Of a stretch of 64,000 bases of DNA, positions 26,248 to 33,892 are shown one piece after another. Positions within the stretch are counted from its first letter, which is position 1, and each line of letters begins with the position of its first letter. Origin of the DNA: Halorarum halophilum (GTDB taxonomy: Archaea > Halobacteriota > Halobacteria > Halobacteriales > Haloferacaceae); contig NZ_CP058529.1 of NCBI RefSeq assembly GCF_013401515.1, positions 3,038,001 to 3,102,000 of the forward strand. Direction: 5' to 3'. Under the pieces are notes generated by a model that saw only the letters and a list, made by a program, of their open reading frames with translations, searched no databases and had not been told where the DNA came from. The position numbers and the translations under genes were made by a program.

Positions 26248-26273
26248 CATAAACCTGTTCCCATGAGGGGAAC
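26248..26273 (-). promoter_or_regulatory. IclR promoter with GTTCCC-N5-GGGAAC operator
   Basis: On the minus strand TTTATGT (26248-26254) is the TATA box of the IclR gene. Immediately upstream, overlapping the expected TFB-recognition element, is GTTCCCATGAGGGGAAC (26257-26273), with perfect 6-bp arms. The same 17-bp form occurs at 10826 and 26568, with imperfect copies at 33270 and 33410. Position against the promoter fits an autoregulatory site. Confidence 0.65.
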
Positions 26274-26705
26274 GGGCGTCGGGCGCCTCGGGTGAACGGC
26301 CCCGGAGAGAACTACGAACGGGTGAGCCCTAACGACCGTCGGGGGACGGACGTCACCCCCTGGACCGTCGGAACGCCCCGGCCGTCCGTTCCCACCTCGC
26401 GAACGAATCGGCGGGTCGTTTCACGCCGATTCCGCTGACGACGGCGGGGATCGCCGTTTCGGATGTGGAGGGGAACGACGCCACGGACGCTGCCGAGCGA
26501 CCTCGAACTAGGTCCGCCTGGTGGCCATCGGAGCCTCGAATTACAAGAGTACGACTGTAATCTATCTGTTCCCCGGTGGGGAACACGTGGCGGTAAAACC
26601 CCCGAACTATCGAGTTCATGCGTCACAGTCCGTGACCGTCCCACGGACGGGGATGGCTGTCGGACCGAACGTTTTTGCCGGCCGGCCGAGAGTCCTACCC
26701 ATATC
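26274..26705. other. IclR-ThuA divergent region with conserved block
   Basis: No gene is supported. Bases 26363-26447 align with 58427-58508 (for example the shared CCGTCGGAACG start and CGTTCCC core), marking the two halves of a segmental duplication. A GGGATCGCCGTTT run at 26447-26459 recurs upstream of the decayed IclR copy near 33427-33439. Two dyads follow at 26540-26584. A CGTTTTTGCC stretch near 26670 precedes the small coding frame at 26706. Confidence 0.5.
26540..26584. promoter_or_regulatory. 22-bp dyad plus 17-bp GTTCCC palindrome
   Basis: Bases 26540-26561 form ATTACA-N10-TGTAAT with GTAC exactly at the centre, the most symmetrical copy of the 22-bp element. Six bases later, 26568-26584 is GTTCCCCGGTGGGGAAC with 7-bp arms. 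They lie between the divergent IclR and ThuA genes. Co-occurrence with the pair at 10780-10842 argues for paired regulator sites. Confidence 0.6.
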
Positions 26706-26924
26706 ATGCTGAAAGCCGAGTTCCGGGGGCGGACGGAGCACCGCACGGGCGGACCCGTGAGGGTGGGCCATCTCGCCTGCAAGGGCTGCGTCAGCGGAGT
26801 GGTCACCGACGCCTCCGCCGGCGAGTTCGCGCTCCTCTCGGGAGACGAAACGGGAACCCGTTTGCATCCACACGGAGCTCGCGGAGGACGGGGGTCCCCC
26901 GACGAGCGGAGCGTGAGAGCGTGA
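26706..26924 (+). CDS. possible small protein coupled to ThuA
   Basis: A 72-codon frame beginning at ATG 26706 and ending at TGA 26922-26924, which overlaps the GTG start of the ThuA gene (GTGA), a layout typical of translational coupling. The first half has high third-position GC and reads [10 protein letters not shown]...[11 protein letters not shown]; the second half loses coding bias and is Arg/Gly-rich. I do not recognise the product. It could be a genuine leader peptide or small protein, or the worn stub of an older gene. Confidence 0.3.
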   Translation: MLKAEFRGRTEHRTGGPVRVGHLACKGCVSGVVTDASAGEFALLSGDETGTRLHPHGARGGRGSPDERSVRA

Positions 26925-27643
26925 CGCTTCGCGTGACAGTGTGGAACGAGAACGTCCACGAGCGGGAGGAGCCGGCCGTCGCGGAGCGGTACCCGAACGG
27001 CATCCACGGCGCCGTCGCGGCGCCGCTCGCGGACGAGGGCCACGACGTTTGGACGGCCACGCTGGGAGAGCCCGAGCACGGCCTCACCGAGGAGGTGCTC
27101 GCCGAGACGGACGTGCTCGTCTGGTGGTCCCACTGCGCGAACGACGAGGTGAGCGACGAGGTAGCCACGCGCGTCGTCGACCGCGTCCACGGTGGGATGG
27201 GGTTCGTTCCGCTCCACTCCGGGAAGAACTCCAAGCCGTTCAAACGCCTGATGGGGACGACCTGCGACATCAAGTACCGCCACGGTGGCGAGCGCGAGCG
27301 CGTGTGGGTCGCCGACCCCGGCCACCCCATCGCGGACGGGCTGGGGGAGTCCTTCGAGATCCCGGCGACCGAGACGTACGGCGAGCCGTACGACGTCCCC
27401 GAGCCGGATCGCACGGTGTTCATCTCATGGTTCGAGGGCGGTGAGGTGTTCCGCTCGGGGCTCTGTTACCGCCGCGGGCGCGGCCGGATCTTCGCGTTCC
27501 GCCCCGGACACGAGGAGTACCCCATCCTCCACCAGGCGGAGGTCAAGCAGGTGATCCGCAACGCGGTCGAGTGGGCCGCCCCGAACGAGGGGGCGACGGT
27601 GAACTGGGGGGAAGTTGAGCCCGCCGAGTCGCTCGAGGACTGA
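26921..27643 (+). CDS. ThuA-like (trehalose utilisation) domain protein (1)
   Basis: A 240-residue protein of the ThuA family, a class-I glutamine-amidotransferase-like fold found in sugar catabolic clusters (ThuA itself helps convert 3-keto-disaccharides). It reads [10 protein letters not shown] at the start, [11 protein letters not shown] around residue 64-74 and [11 protein letters not shown] near 90-100, the nucleophile-elbow region, then [10 protein letters not shown] near the end. The GTG at 26921 is chosen because the family's first strand begins there. A decayed copy of its 3' third lies at 58690-58850 beside dgoD, and possible N-terminal debris at 33523-33666. Role here unknown. Confidence 0.8.
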   Translation: MTLRVTVWNENVHEREEPAVAERYPNGIHGAVAAPLADEGHDVWTATLGEPEHGLTEEVLAETDVLVWWSHCANDEVSDEVATRVVDRVHGGMGFVPLHSGKNSKPFKRLMGTTCDIKYRHGGERERVWVADPGHPIADGLGESFEIPATETYGEPYDVPEPDRTVFISWFEGGEVFRSGLCYRRGRGRIFAFRPGHEEYPILHQAEVKQVIRNAVEWAAPNEGATVNWGEVEPAESLED

Positions 27644-27646
27644 CTC

Positions 27647-27760
27647 TCGGGTGCGGAAGCATCGGAGGCGATAGGAAAGACGGCGTTCACCGCCTGCACA
27701 CGCTCGAGACGTCGGGCTGGACGACGTCCACCGCGCCCGACTCGAGGATCCCGGCCCGGA
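27647..27760 (-). pseudogene. remnant of a second D-galactonate dehydratase gene
   Basis: Bases 27701-27740 are identical over 40 bases to 59230-59269 inside the intact dgoD gene (27701-27748 matches 47 of 48) and encode GAVDVVQPDVSS on the minus strand. The adjoining 27647-27697 matches the 3' end and downstream flank of dgoD (58836-58885). The two parts are joined with about 340 bp missing, so this is an internally deleted dgoD copy directly after the ThuA stop. It cannot encode a working enzyme. Confidence 0.8.
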
Positions 27761-27804
27761 GTACCGTCTCGTCGTCCTCCTGGCAGTCGGACGCCCCCGT
27801 CGAC

Positions 27805-28845
27805 TCAGAGGTGGTCCCGGATGAACGGCCAGACACCCGCCTCGTAGTACCGGTGTCCGCCGTCGCCGACGTACAGTTCGCACGCGTCGTGGGCTCCGGA
27901 CCCACGGTACACGTCACGGAGTCGATCGAAGGCCCGTCTGGTCCCCTCGATGGGGAAGATCGGGTCGTGCTCGCCGGCGGCGACGAGAAGCGGCCGCGGC
28001 GCGATCAGGCCGGCGAAGTCCCACACCTCCCCCAGTCGGCGGATGCCGGGGACGTAGTTACAGACGCAGTGGTCGATGGGGACGAGCGAGTCCTCGAAGG
28101 GACAGACGGACGCGCACGGGGCGACGGGGGAGAGCCGGTCGTCGAGCGCGGCAGCGAACAGGGTCACCACCCCGCCGCCGGAGTGACCCGTGATCGCCAA
28201 CCGGTCGACGTCGAGCGCCGCGCGTCGCTGGACGAACTCGATCAGCCGTAGCGTATCCCACACTCGCTCCCCGACGAGCGTTCGCCCGACCAGTTGGGCG
28301 TGCTTCTGCAAGCTCGTACACTGGCGGTCTCCGCTGGCCGTCTCCGGCGCCGCGAGTTCGCCGAACGCGCGCATGTCCGGTGCGACCGCTGCGTACCCGC
28401 ACTCGACGGCCTGCCGGGCGATATCCCGTCGCTCGTCGGCGATCCGCTCGCGATCCGCATCGCTCTCCACCTCCCCGACCGAGAGCTCCTTGCCGCTCTC
28501 GGCGTGGCCGTGGACGGTGAGGACGACCGGGTACGGTGGCTCCGGCTCGTTCGGGAGTAACAGGTAGAACGGGACGCGAAACTCCCGTTCCGTCCGGACG
28601 CTCCACATCTGTCGCTCGTGGTCCGCCGCCGCCTCCGTCCCGTGGCAGCGGGGGTCGAGGTCGGGAACCCCGCCCTCGCGTATCACCGGGAACCCGAGGA
28701 CGGATCGGAGCTCCTCGCGGAGGGTCTCCTGCCAGACGGGAAACGCCGACCCGGTCTCCCCGCCGTAGGCGAACGGGAGGTCGCTCGCCCGAAGCACGTG
28801 CTCCGTCCACTCGGCGCGATCGTGTCCGAACCGTCGGTCTTCCAT
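27805..28845 (-). CDS. alpha/beta hydrolase (dienelactone hydrolase/acetyl esterase type)
   Basis: A 346-residue serine hydrolase without a signal peptide. VVLTVHGHAESG holds the oxyanion-hole region, ITGHSGGGV (nucleophile Ser), VAAGEHDPIFP (Asp) and VGDGGHRYYE (His) complete the triad in order. It resembles esterases of the dienelactone hydrolase and acetyl-xylan-esterase-like groups that deacylate sugars. Next to pectinolytic genes, removal of acetyl or methyl esters from imported oligomers is plausible. It sits where the second dgoD copy once continued, so it may have displaced it. Confidence 0.8.
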   Translation of the reverse strand: MEDRRFGHDRAEWTEHVLRASDLPFAYGGETGSAFPVWQETLREELRSVLGFPVIREGGVPDLDPRCHGTEAAADHERQMWSVRTEREFRVPFYLLLPNEPEPPYPVVLTVHGHAESGKELSVGEVESDADRERIADERRDIARQAVECGYAAVAPDMRAFGELAAPETASGDRQCTSLQKHAQLVGRTLVGERVWDTLRLIEFVQRRAALDVDRLAITGHSGGGVVTLFAAALDDRLSPVAPCASVCPFEDSLVPIDHCVCNYVPGIRRLGEVWDFAGLIAPRPLLVAAGEHDPIFPIEGTRRAFDRLRDVYRGSGAHDACELYVGDGGHRYYEAGVWPFIRDHL

Positions 28846-29077
28846 GTGAGCTCCGACTGACGGTGCTCATCCCACTCACAAATGGCTACCGACCGTCGTT
28901 CACCCTCGAACCCGCGAGGGCTGTTCGAGATCGGTCCTCCGAATCGAGATCCGACCCTCGTGTCGCTGGTGAGGCTACTGGCGGCTCCATCAGTTGGCCG
29001 AACCGATACCCAACCCGTGACCCGGTCTCACCCGATTGACCGAAACGTTCTTGCGCCCGTTCTGCCACGCTCGAACC

Positions 29078-29731
29078 GTGACACCACCCTCCGCACTCGT
29101 CGTGGGCGAAACCCGATTCCCGTTCCACGACCTGGATAACATGGGCCCCCACGTGGAGGCGGCGCTCGGCGACGCCGCCGACGTGACTCGCTCCACGGAG
29201 CGGGACGACCTCGTCTCCCTCTCGGGGTACGACCTCGTCGTCGACTACCTCACCGACAGCACGCTCACCGGGCCGCAGCGAGCGGGTCTCACCGACTTCG
29301 TCGCCCGCGGCGGCGGCTACCTCGGAATCCACTGTGCGGCCGACCTCACGAGCGTCGGCGACGGCGATGGGGGACTCGACCACCGTCGGGAGCCGGTTCC
29401 GGAGCTCCGCGAACTGGTCGGGGGGCACTTCCTCGATCACCCCCAGCAGTCGACGTTCGGCGTCGAGATCGTCGACGCGCATCCCGTAACCGAGGGCGTC
29501 GATAGCTTCGATGTGTTCGACGAACCGTACGAAGTGGAGGTGGACGACGACGTGTGCGTTCTCGCCCGAATGGACCATCCCGACCTCCCCGCATACCCGG
29601 TCGTCTGGACGCGACCGTACGGCGACAGCCGGGTCTGCTACGCGTCGCTCGGGCACACCGAGGAGGCGTTCGCCCACGACGAGTACCGGAAGCTCCTCCG
29701 CAACGCCGTCGGCTGGGTCGTGGACGCCTGA
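29078..29731 (+). CDS. ThuA-like domain protein (2)
   Basis: A 217-residue ThuA-family protein, divergent from the first (26921) but with the same plan: ALVVGETRFPFHDL at the N-terminus, GGGYLGIHCAADL (about 88-100) at the nucleophile-elbow position with Cys, VGGHFLDHP and a C-terminal VCYASLGHTEEAF followed by NAVGWVV. I start at GTG 29078, where the first strand begins and a weak AACGTTCTT box lies about 30 bases upstream; ATG 29036 is an alternative. ThuA proteins commonly accompany Gfo/Idh dehydrogenases in sugar clusters, as here. Confidence 0.78.
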   Translation: MTPPSALVVGETRFPFHDLDNMGPHVEAALGDAADVTRSTERDDLVSLSGYDLVVDYLTDSTLTGPQRAGLTDFVARGGGYLGIHCAADLTSVGDGDGGLDHRREPVPELRELVGGHFLDHPQQSTFGVEIVDAHPVTEGVDSFDVFDEPYEVEVDDDVCVLARMDHPDLPAYPVVWTRPYGDSRVCYASLGHTEEAFAHDEYRKLLRNAVGWVVDA

Positions 29732-29793
29732 GCAAAAGCGCGATGGCTCGGTCCACCTGAGCCTTTATTCCGGTAGACTGCATCCGCTTCCGC

Positions 29794-30078
29794 ATGTCGT
29801 TCAGAAAAACCGACGTGACGGTGTACGTGTTCGTGCTGGCGGTGCTGCTGTCGGGGATGTTGATTGGTGACCGGTTCGGGATGGACTGGTCGCCGCCTCT
29901 CCTCCTGTTGGTAGGCATCGCTACGGCGGCCTGGACGGCCTACTATCGGTACGCGGTAGGACCTCGCCTCGAGGCGAACACTCCGTCGGGAGAGAGTGGC
30001 GAACCGGACGGCGGGGAGACGCGCCCGCCGAACAGCGCACGGGAAGAGTCAATGCACGGGTCCGACGTCCGGGAGTGA
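29794..30078 (+). CDS. small two-helix membrane protein
   Basis: A 94-residue protein with two hydrophobic helices (about 9-25 and 33-50) and a long, acidic, Gly/Ser/Glu-rich C-terminal tail likely exposed to the cytoplasm. A TTTATTC box at 29764-29770 stands at leaderless distance from ATG 29794. It belongs to the loose set of short two-helix proteins near the transport and sugar genes (14082, 20530, 45907, 52356), distinguished by its tail. Function unknown. Confidence 0.65.
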   Translation: MSFRKTDVTVYVFVLAVLLSGMLIGDRFGMDWSPPLLLLVGIATAAWTAYYRYAVGPRLEANTPSGESGEPDGGETRPPNSAREESMHGSDVRE

Positions 30079-30147
30079 AGTCAGTCAGCCGTTTCGGGGT
30101 CGGAGGCAGTTCGGGTTCCCCTCGGCTTCCCGCGACGTCGCCGCGTC

Positions 30148-31581
30148 TCAGTCCCGGAGGACGGACGCGTCGAGGTCGTACCCGTCGAGATAGTCGCGTT
30201 CGGCCGCGACGAGGTCGGCGAACAGGTCCCGAGCCTCCTCCCGCCCTAGCGTGACGAGCGGTTCGTTGAGGAACGCCTGGAACGCGAGGTCGAGGTCCCC
30301 GGTGAACCCGGCCTCGATCAGCGTCTCCTGGTTGGTGACGTGGCGCTCGACCATGCTCCGGAACTCGTCCGGCAGTTCGCCGGCACACAGCGGGGTGACG
30401 CCTCCCCCGGTGAGCAGGGCGTTCGTCTCGACGACCGCGCCCGTCGGGAGTCCGGCGATCTGTCCCTCGTTGGGATAGTTGAGGTGGGTAACGAACTGTC
30501 CCTCGCCGAGGAGCGCACGCATGATATCGACCGCCTCCTCGCCGGACTCGCTGAACTCGAACGTCTCCTCGCCGTCGAGGTACTGTGCCATCTCGTCGGG
30601 CCCGTCGGCGTCGTCCACGCGGGCGGAACTCGGCGTGAGGCGGATCCCCCAGCGCTGGATCTCCTCGGGGTCGTCGATCGCGAGGTACCACGGGACGAAC
30701 TCGGCGAGGTGACGGTCCCCCGCGGCGCCGAACACGCCGAAGCGGTCGTAGAGGTCGAAGGCGATCTGGAAGTTGTTCACCCAGTAGGACTCCCCCTCCA
30801 TGTCGCCCGGTTCGTACCCCGGAAGCGGCGTTCGATTCTCCAGTTCCGCGTCGAGATACGCGAAGAGGTCGTGACCGCGCCAGTACGCCTCGTCGACCGC
30901 CGTGAAGTGATTGATCCCCTTGACAGTGACCTCCACGTCCCCGCGATCGACGTCCTCGGCGGCGTCGACGTACGTCTCGGCCAGCTCCGCGAACAGCTCC
31001 TGGGTCTGGAACACCTCGTGACAGAGGCCGATCGCGTTGATATCGGGGTACTCCTCGTACAGCGTCCGCGTGCAGACGGTCATGGGGTTGGTGTAGTTGA
31101 TCACCCACGCGTCCGGGCAGCGTTCGCGGACGGTCGCCGCGATCTCGCGGTACTGCGGAATCGCTCGCAGCCCGCGCATGGTCCCGCCGGGTCCGACGGT
31201 GTCCGCAACCGGCTGGTACACCCCGTACTCCTTCGGGATGTCGATGTCGTTGACGAACGTGTCCGCGGGTGGGTCCTGCGTCGAGCAGATCACGAAGTCG
31301 GCGTCGTCGAGCGCCGCGTCCATCTCGCGGTGAGCTTGGAACGTCCAGTCGCCGACGGCTTCCTCGCGCCCCATGACCTGGTTCCCGAGTTCGGCGTTTC
31401 TCGCCGCCAGTCCGTGGTTCACGTCGTACAGCGCCACCTCCCCCGTGAGGTCCTCACACTGCGCCAGGTCGTTGATGAGCGTGTGAGCCCACCCCTGGCT
31501 CCCGCCACCGACGTACCCGATCTTCAGGCTCCGAGCTCGGTCGGCGGCCGGACGGTGGTCTCGCTCCGCGAGTCGGTACAT
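30148..31581 (-). CDS. GH4 glycosidase, possibly alpha-galacturonidase
   Basis: A 477-residue NAD- and metal-dependent glycoside hydrolase of family GH4. IGYVGGGSQG (21-30) binds NAD, INYTNPM (161-167) and GLCHEV (185-190) contain the family's Asn and metal-binding Cys, and KGINHF follows. The CHEV tetrad is found in AglA-type alpha-glucosidases and, from memory, in LplD-type alpha-galacturonidases; the pectin context favours the latter. There is no signal peptide, so it acts inside the cell. ATG 31581 is favoured over an upstream GTG because a CTATTTTC box (31608-31615, minus strand) is correctly spaced. Confidence 0.85.
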   Translation of the reverse strand: MYRLAERDHRPAADRARSLKIGYVGGGSQGWAHTLINDLAQCEDLTGEVALYDVNHGLAARNAELGNQVMGREEAVGDWTFQAHREMDAALDDADFVICSTQDPPADTFVNDIDIPKEYGVYQPVADTVGPGGTMRGLRAIPQYREIAATVRERCPDAWVINYTNPMTVCTRTLYEEYPDINAIGLCHEVFQTQELFAELAETYVDAAEDVDRGDVEVTVKGINHFTAVDEAYWRGHDLFAYLDAELENRTPLPGYEPGDMEGESYWVNNFQIAFDLYDRFGVFGAAGDRHLAEFVPWYLAIDDPEEIQRWGIRLTPSSARVDDADGPDEMAQYLDGEETFEFSESGEEAVDIMRALLGEGQFVTHLNYPNEGQIAGLPTGAVVETNALLTGGGVTPLCAGELPDEFRSMVERHVTNQETLIEAGFTGDLDLAFQAFLNEPLVTLGREEARDLFADLVAAERDYLDGYDLDASVLRD

Positions 31582-31883
31582 ACGGTGTCCGGTGACGAAA
31601 GCGGTCCGAAAATAGCTGTTGTTCTCGGACACCTTCGCCCCCTATCCGGCCGAACGTGGGACTCGGGACGGCGCTGACGCCCTCCATCTTCCATCTCGCC
31701 CGTTCCCGTGGCTCCGTTCGTCCGGAAGCGTCCGTGGGATCGGTCTCGTCTCGGTGCCGGTCTCGCCGTGTTCGCCCTCGATTCCCGAGGTTCGCCCGTT
31801 CCGTCCTGGCCTCACCGTCCCGTTCTTCTAGATTTCCCACAGGTGGACGAAGGTATTATGACGACGGGCTGGGATTCACTTCT
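31582..31883. promoter_or_regulatory. divergent promoters of GH4 and DHDPS-like genes
   Basis: This 302-bp gap contains the minus-strand TATA box of the GH4 gene at 31608-31615 and, at the other end, TATTATG (31854-31860) centred 27 bases before ATG 31884. Between them the DNA is GC-rich and I see no gene or repeat. Confidence 0.5.
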
Positions 31884-32858
31884 ATGCCACTTTCCGAGGA
31901 CGGCGTGCGTCAGCACCTGCGTGGCGTCGCCGCTGGTCTCCTCACACCGTTCGACGCCGATACAGAGGTTGACCATTCGAAACTGAAGGAGAACGCGGAG
32001 ACGCTCTACAGCGCGGGCATTCGGACGTTCCTCGCGGCCGCGAACATCAGCGAGTACCACTCCCTCTCCCGCGACGAACGGGTCGCGGTGACCGAATCGA
32101 GCGTCGACGCTCTCCCATCCGACGCCTGCGTTCTCGCGGGGGTCGGGGGGAGTACGTCGGCGGCGCAGGAACTCATCAGGGCGTACGACCGGGTCGGCGT
32201 CGACGCGATGATGGTGATGCCGCCGGACCACTCGTACGTCCACGAGCAGGGACTCATCCGCTACTACGAGAAGCTGGATTCCGCCACCGAAACGCCGCTC
32301 GTCCCGTACGTCAAGGGGTTCGACCCGTCGGTCGGCTACCTTCAGGATCTGACGCGCGTCGACGGCGTCGTCGGCATCAAGTACGCGCTGGAGGACGCGG
32401 TGAAACTCGGCGCGGCAGTTCCCGCGGGGGCCGACGACGTCGTCTGGGTGGATGGCCTCGCCGAGCCGTTCGCGGTGCCGTTCTGGAACGAGGGAATAGA
32501 GGGATTCTCCGCCGGCGTCAGCAACTTCCGCCCCGAGGTCGGCCTCGAACTGTTCGACGCGCTCACGGCGGAGGACTGGGAGCGTGCACGTCGCATTCGA
32601 AACGTCTGTATCCCATATCAGAACTTCCGAGAGGAGACGGGACAGGGGAACTCCATCGCGGGAGCGATCAGCGTCTCCGCGGTGAAGAAGGGACTCGATC
32701 TCGCCGGCCTCCACGGCGGCGGGGTTCGCGAACCCATCCAGCCACTCTCGCCGGCGGACGAACGCCGGGCCGAGGAGCTCTACGACCGACTCGACGACGA
32801 TATCGAACGCGTCATCGGCGACAGCACTCAGTCGTGGGCGACTGGAGACACCGACTAG
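31884..32858 (+). CDS. DHDPS/NAL-family lyase (2), altered substrate loop
   Basis: A 324-residue paralogue of the gene at 23101, with the same fold: Tyr142 (LVPYVKG) and Schiff-base Lys166 (VVGIKYAL) are kept. The carboxylate-binding loop, normally G-x-TGE, reads AANISEYHSL (residues 52-61), with Thr-Gly replaced by Ile-Ser, so substrate contacts should differ. The C-terminal part matches the paralogue closely (GNSIAGAISVSAVKKGLDLAG against GNTLPAANNVPAVKYGMDLAG as separate stretches). Leaderless start supported by TATTATG upstream. A 2-keto-3-deoxy-acid lyase of unknown substrate is the safest call. Confidence 0.82.
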   Translation: MPLSEDGVRQHLRGVAAGLLTPFDADTEVDHSKLKENAETLYSAGIRTFLAAANISEYHSLSRDERVAVTESSVDALPSDACVLAGVGGSTSAAQELIRAYDRVGVDAMMVMPPDHSYVHEQGLIRYYEKLDSATETPLVPYVKGFDPSVGYLQDLTRVDGVVGIKYALEDAVKLGAAVPAGADDVVWVDGLAEPFAVPFWNEGIEGFSAGVSNFRPEVGLELFDALTAEDWERARRIRNVCIPYQNFREETGQGNSIAGAISVSAVKKGLDLAGLHGGGVREPIQPLSPADERRAEELYDRLDDDIERVIGDSTQSWATGDTD

Positions 32859-32947
32859 CTGCGCCTCTCGAATCACGCCGTCGACCGCCCCCGTGGGCGC
32901 TCCATTCCGGAGGACTGCGGCTTGAAGGGACTGACGTTCCGACCGTG

Positions 32948-33225
32948 ACGAGATTACGTCTTCGCTTTTCACAGGCGCGGCGGTGCGCCGGAGGCCGTGG
33001 ACGTTCTCCTCGCCGTCGATTCCGTACTCGCCCTCGGCGATGACTTCCGTCCGTCGCGAGGCTCTCGGGACCCGCGAGCGACGTCGAGGTCCGGTTCGGA
33101 GCTTCACTCGTCTATGACTCGCGCCGTCTCTCGAGGGGGGCGGTGTGCGAGGCCCGCAGTTGTAGTGCATCGAGGATACTGAACGCGACCCGTGCCCCTT
33201 CGGTTCGTCGCCCGTCTCCGTTCTC
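32948..33225 (-). pseudogene. decayed IclR regulator gene
   Basis: Two frames on the minus strand resemble the intact IclR gene at 25450. Near 33115-33215 the frame reads GARVAFSILDALQL, matching RSVKIAFNIIDVLQE at the N-terminus; near 32950-33050 a different frame reads EGEYGIDGEENVHGL, matching ERGYGIDDEENIEGL, and AAPVK. The middle (about 110 codons, including most of the HTH and the effector domain core) is missing and the frames are shifted. It lies downstream of and facing the DHDPS-like gene. An imperfect 17-bp palindrome at 33270 matches the operator position of the intact gene. Confidence 0.75.
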
Positions 33226-33269
33226 GAACCGGGATAGGGCGAACACCGTTCTGCGACGATCCGACAGTC

Positions 33270-33426
33270 GTTCTCGGGAGGGGAACGCGTGACATCCTCC
33301 ATCCGGGCGGAAATGAGCGCGTCCATCCAGGTTTCCTGGCTTTATCGGCCAGTTCTTCAGAAACCCGTACAACTGCTGCCGGAACCACGAGGTGGTTTCT
33401 TCGATGACCGTTCCCGTAGCGGAAAC
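33270..33426. promoter_or_regulatory. two imperfect GTTCCC palindromes
   Basis: GTTCTCGGGAGGGGAAC (33270-33286) and GTTCCCGTAGCGGAAAC (33410-33426) each differ by one base from the 17-bp GTTCCC-N5-GGGAAC form. The first is placed relative to the decayed IclR gene as the operator at 26257 is to the intact gene. The rest of this gap holds no gene. Confidence 0.45.
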
Positions 33427-33447
33427 GGGATCGCCGTTTAAACGGTC

Positions 33448-33471
33448 CCGTCCCCCACCAGGGGGGGACGG
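33448..33471. repeat. perfect 9-bp inverted repeat
   Basis: CCGTCCCCC (33448-33456) and GGGGGACGG (33463-33471) form perfect arms around a 6-base loop, giving a very stable GC hairpin. It lies between the imperfect GTTCCC palindrome and the 22-bp dyad. No run of T follows, so an archaeal terminator is not supported. Confidence 0.5.
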
Positions 33472-33493
33472 AACTCGAAACGTACCACGTGAG

Positions 33494-33515
33494 ATTACAA
33501 CACTACTACTGTAAC
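33494..33515. promoter_or_regulatory. 22-bp RTTACR-N10-YGTAAY dyad
   Basis: ATTACA-N10-TGTAAC, with CTACTAC inside the spacer exactly as in the copy at 34705. It sits 24 bases after the GC hairpin and upstream of the possible ThuA debris, so its place in the decayed module equals that of the copy at 26540. Confidence 0.55.
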
Positions 33516-33522
33516 TCCTCAG

Positions 33523-33666
33523 TCCAGGAGCTCGGAGTTCCCTCCGTTCAATCGTCCCGAGAGGGCCGAGAACGGCTGGCTCACCGAGGAAGCGGTCGAT
33601 CAGGCCCGGACGGCACCCCGGATTCGCGAGCGGGGAACGCCTCGAGGGGGAAAATGGCAGACGTAA
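33523..33666 (+). pseudogene. possible ThuA remnant
   Basis: A short open frame to the right of the dyad reads ERAENGWLTEEAVDQAR, loosely like [16 protein letters not shown] of the ThuA gene at 26921. Together with the decayed IclR gene and the dyad on its left, it has the order of the 26 kb locus. The match is short and could be chance. From 33667 to 33892 I see nothing except a weak CTTAAGG box before 33893. Confidence 0.3.
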
Positions 33667-33892
33667 CAATCGAACGATAGCGGTGAGGGCTTCGCCGCGC
33701 TGCATCGGATTCAGTCGACGCCGGCACGGATGCCGGCTCTCTGATCGCCCGACTGAGGGCAGGTACGCCCACAGATGGCGTTCGATCGGCGGGGGGACCG
33801 ACGCGACGCGCTCGGGCTGGCCGAGGGGTGGTTCGACGTGTGGGACCGACGCTCCAGTCGACTTAAGGGGGCCGGGGCCGACGCGCCGGACG

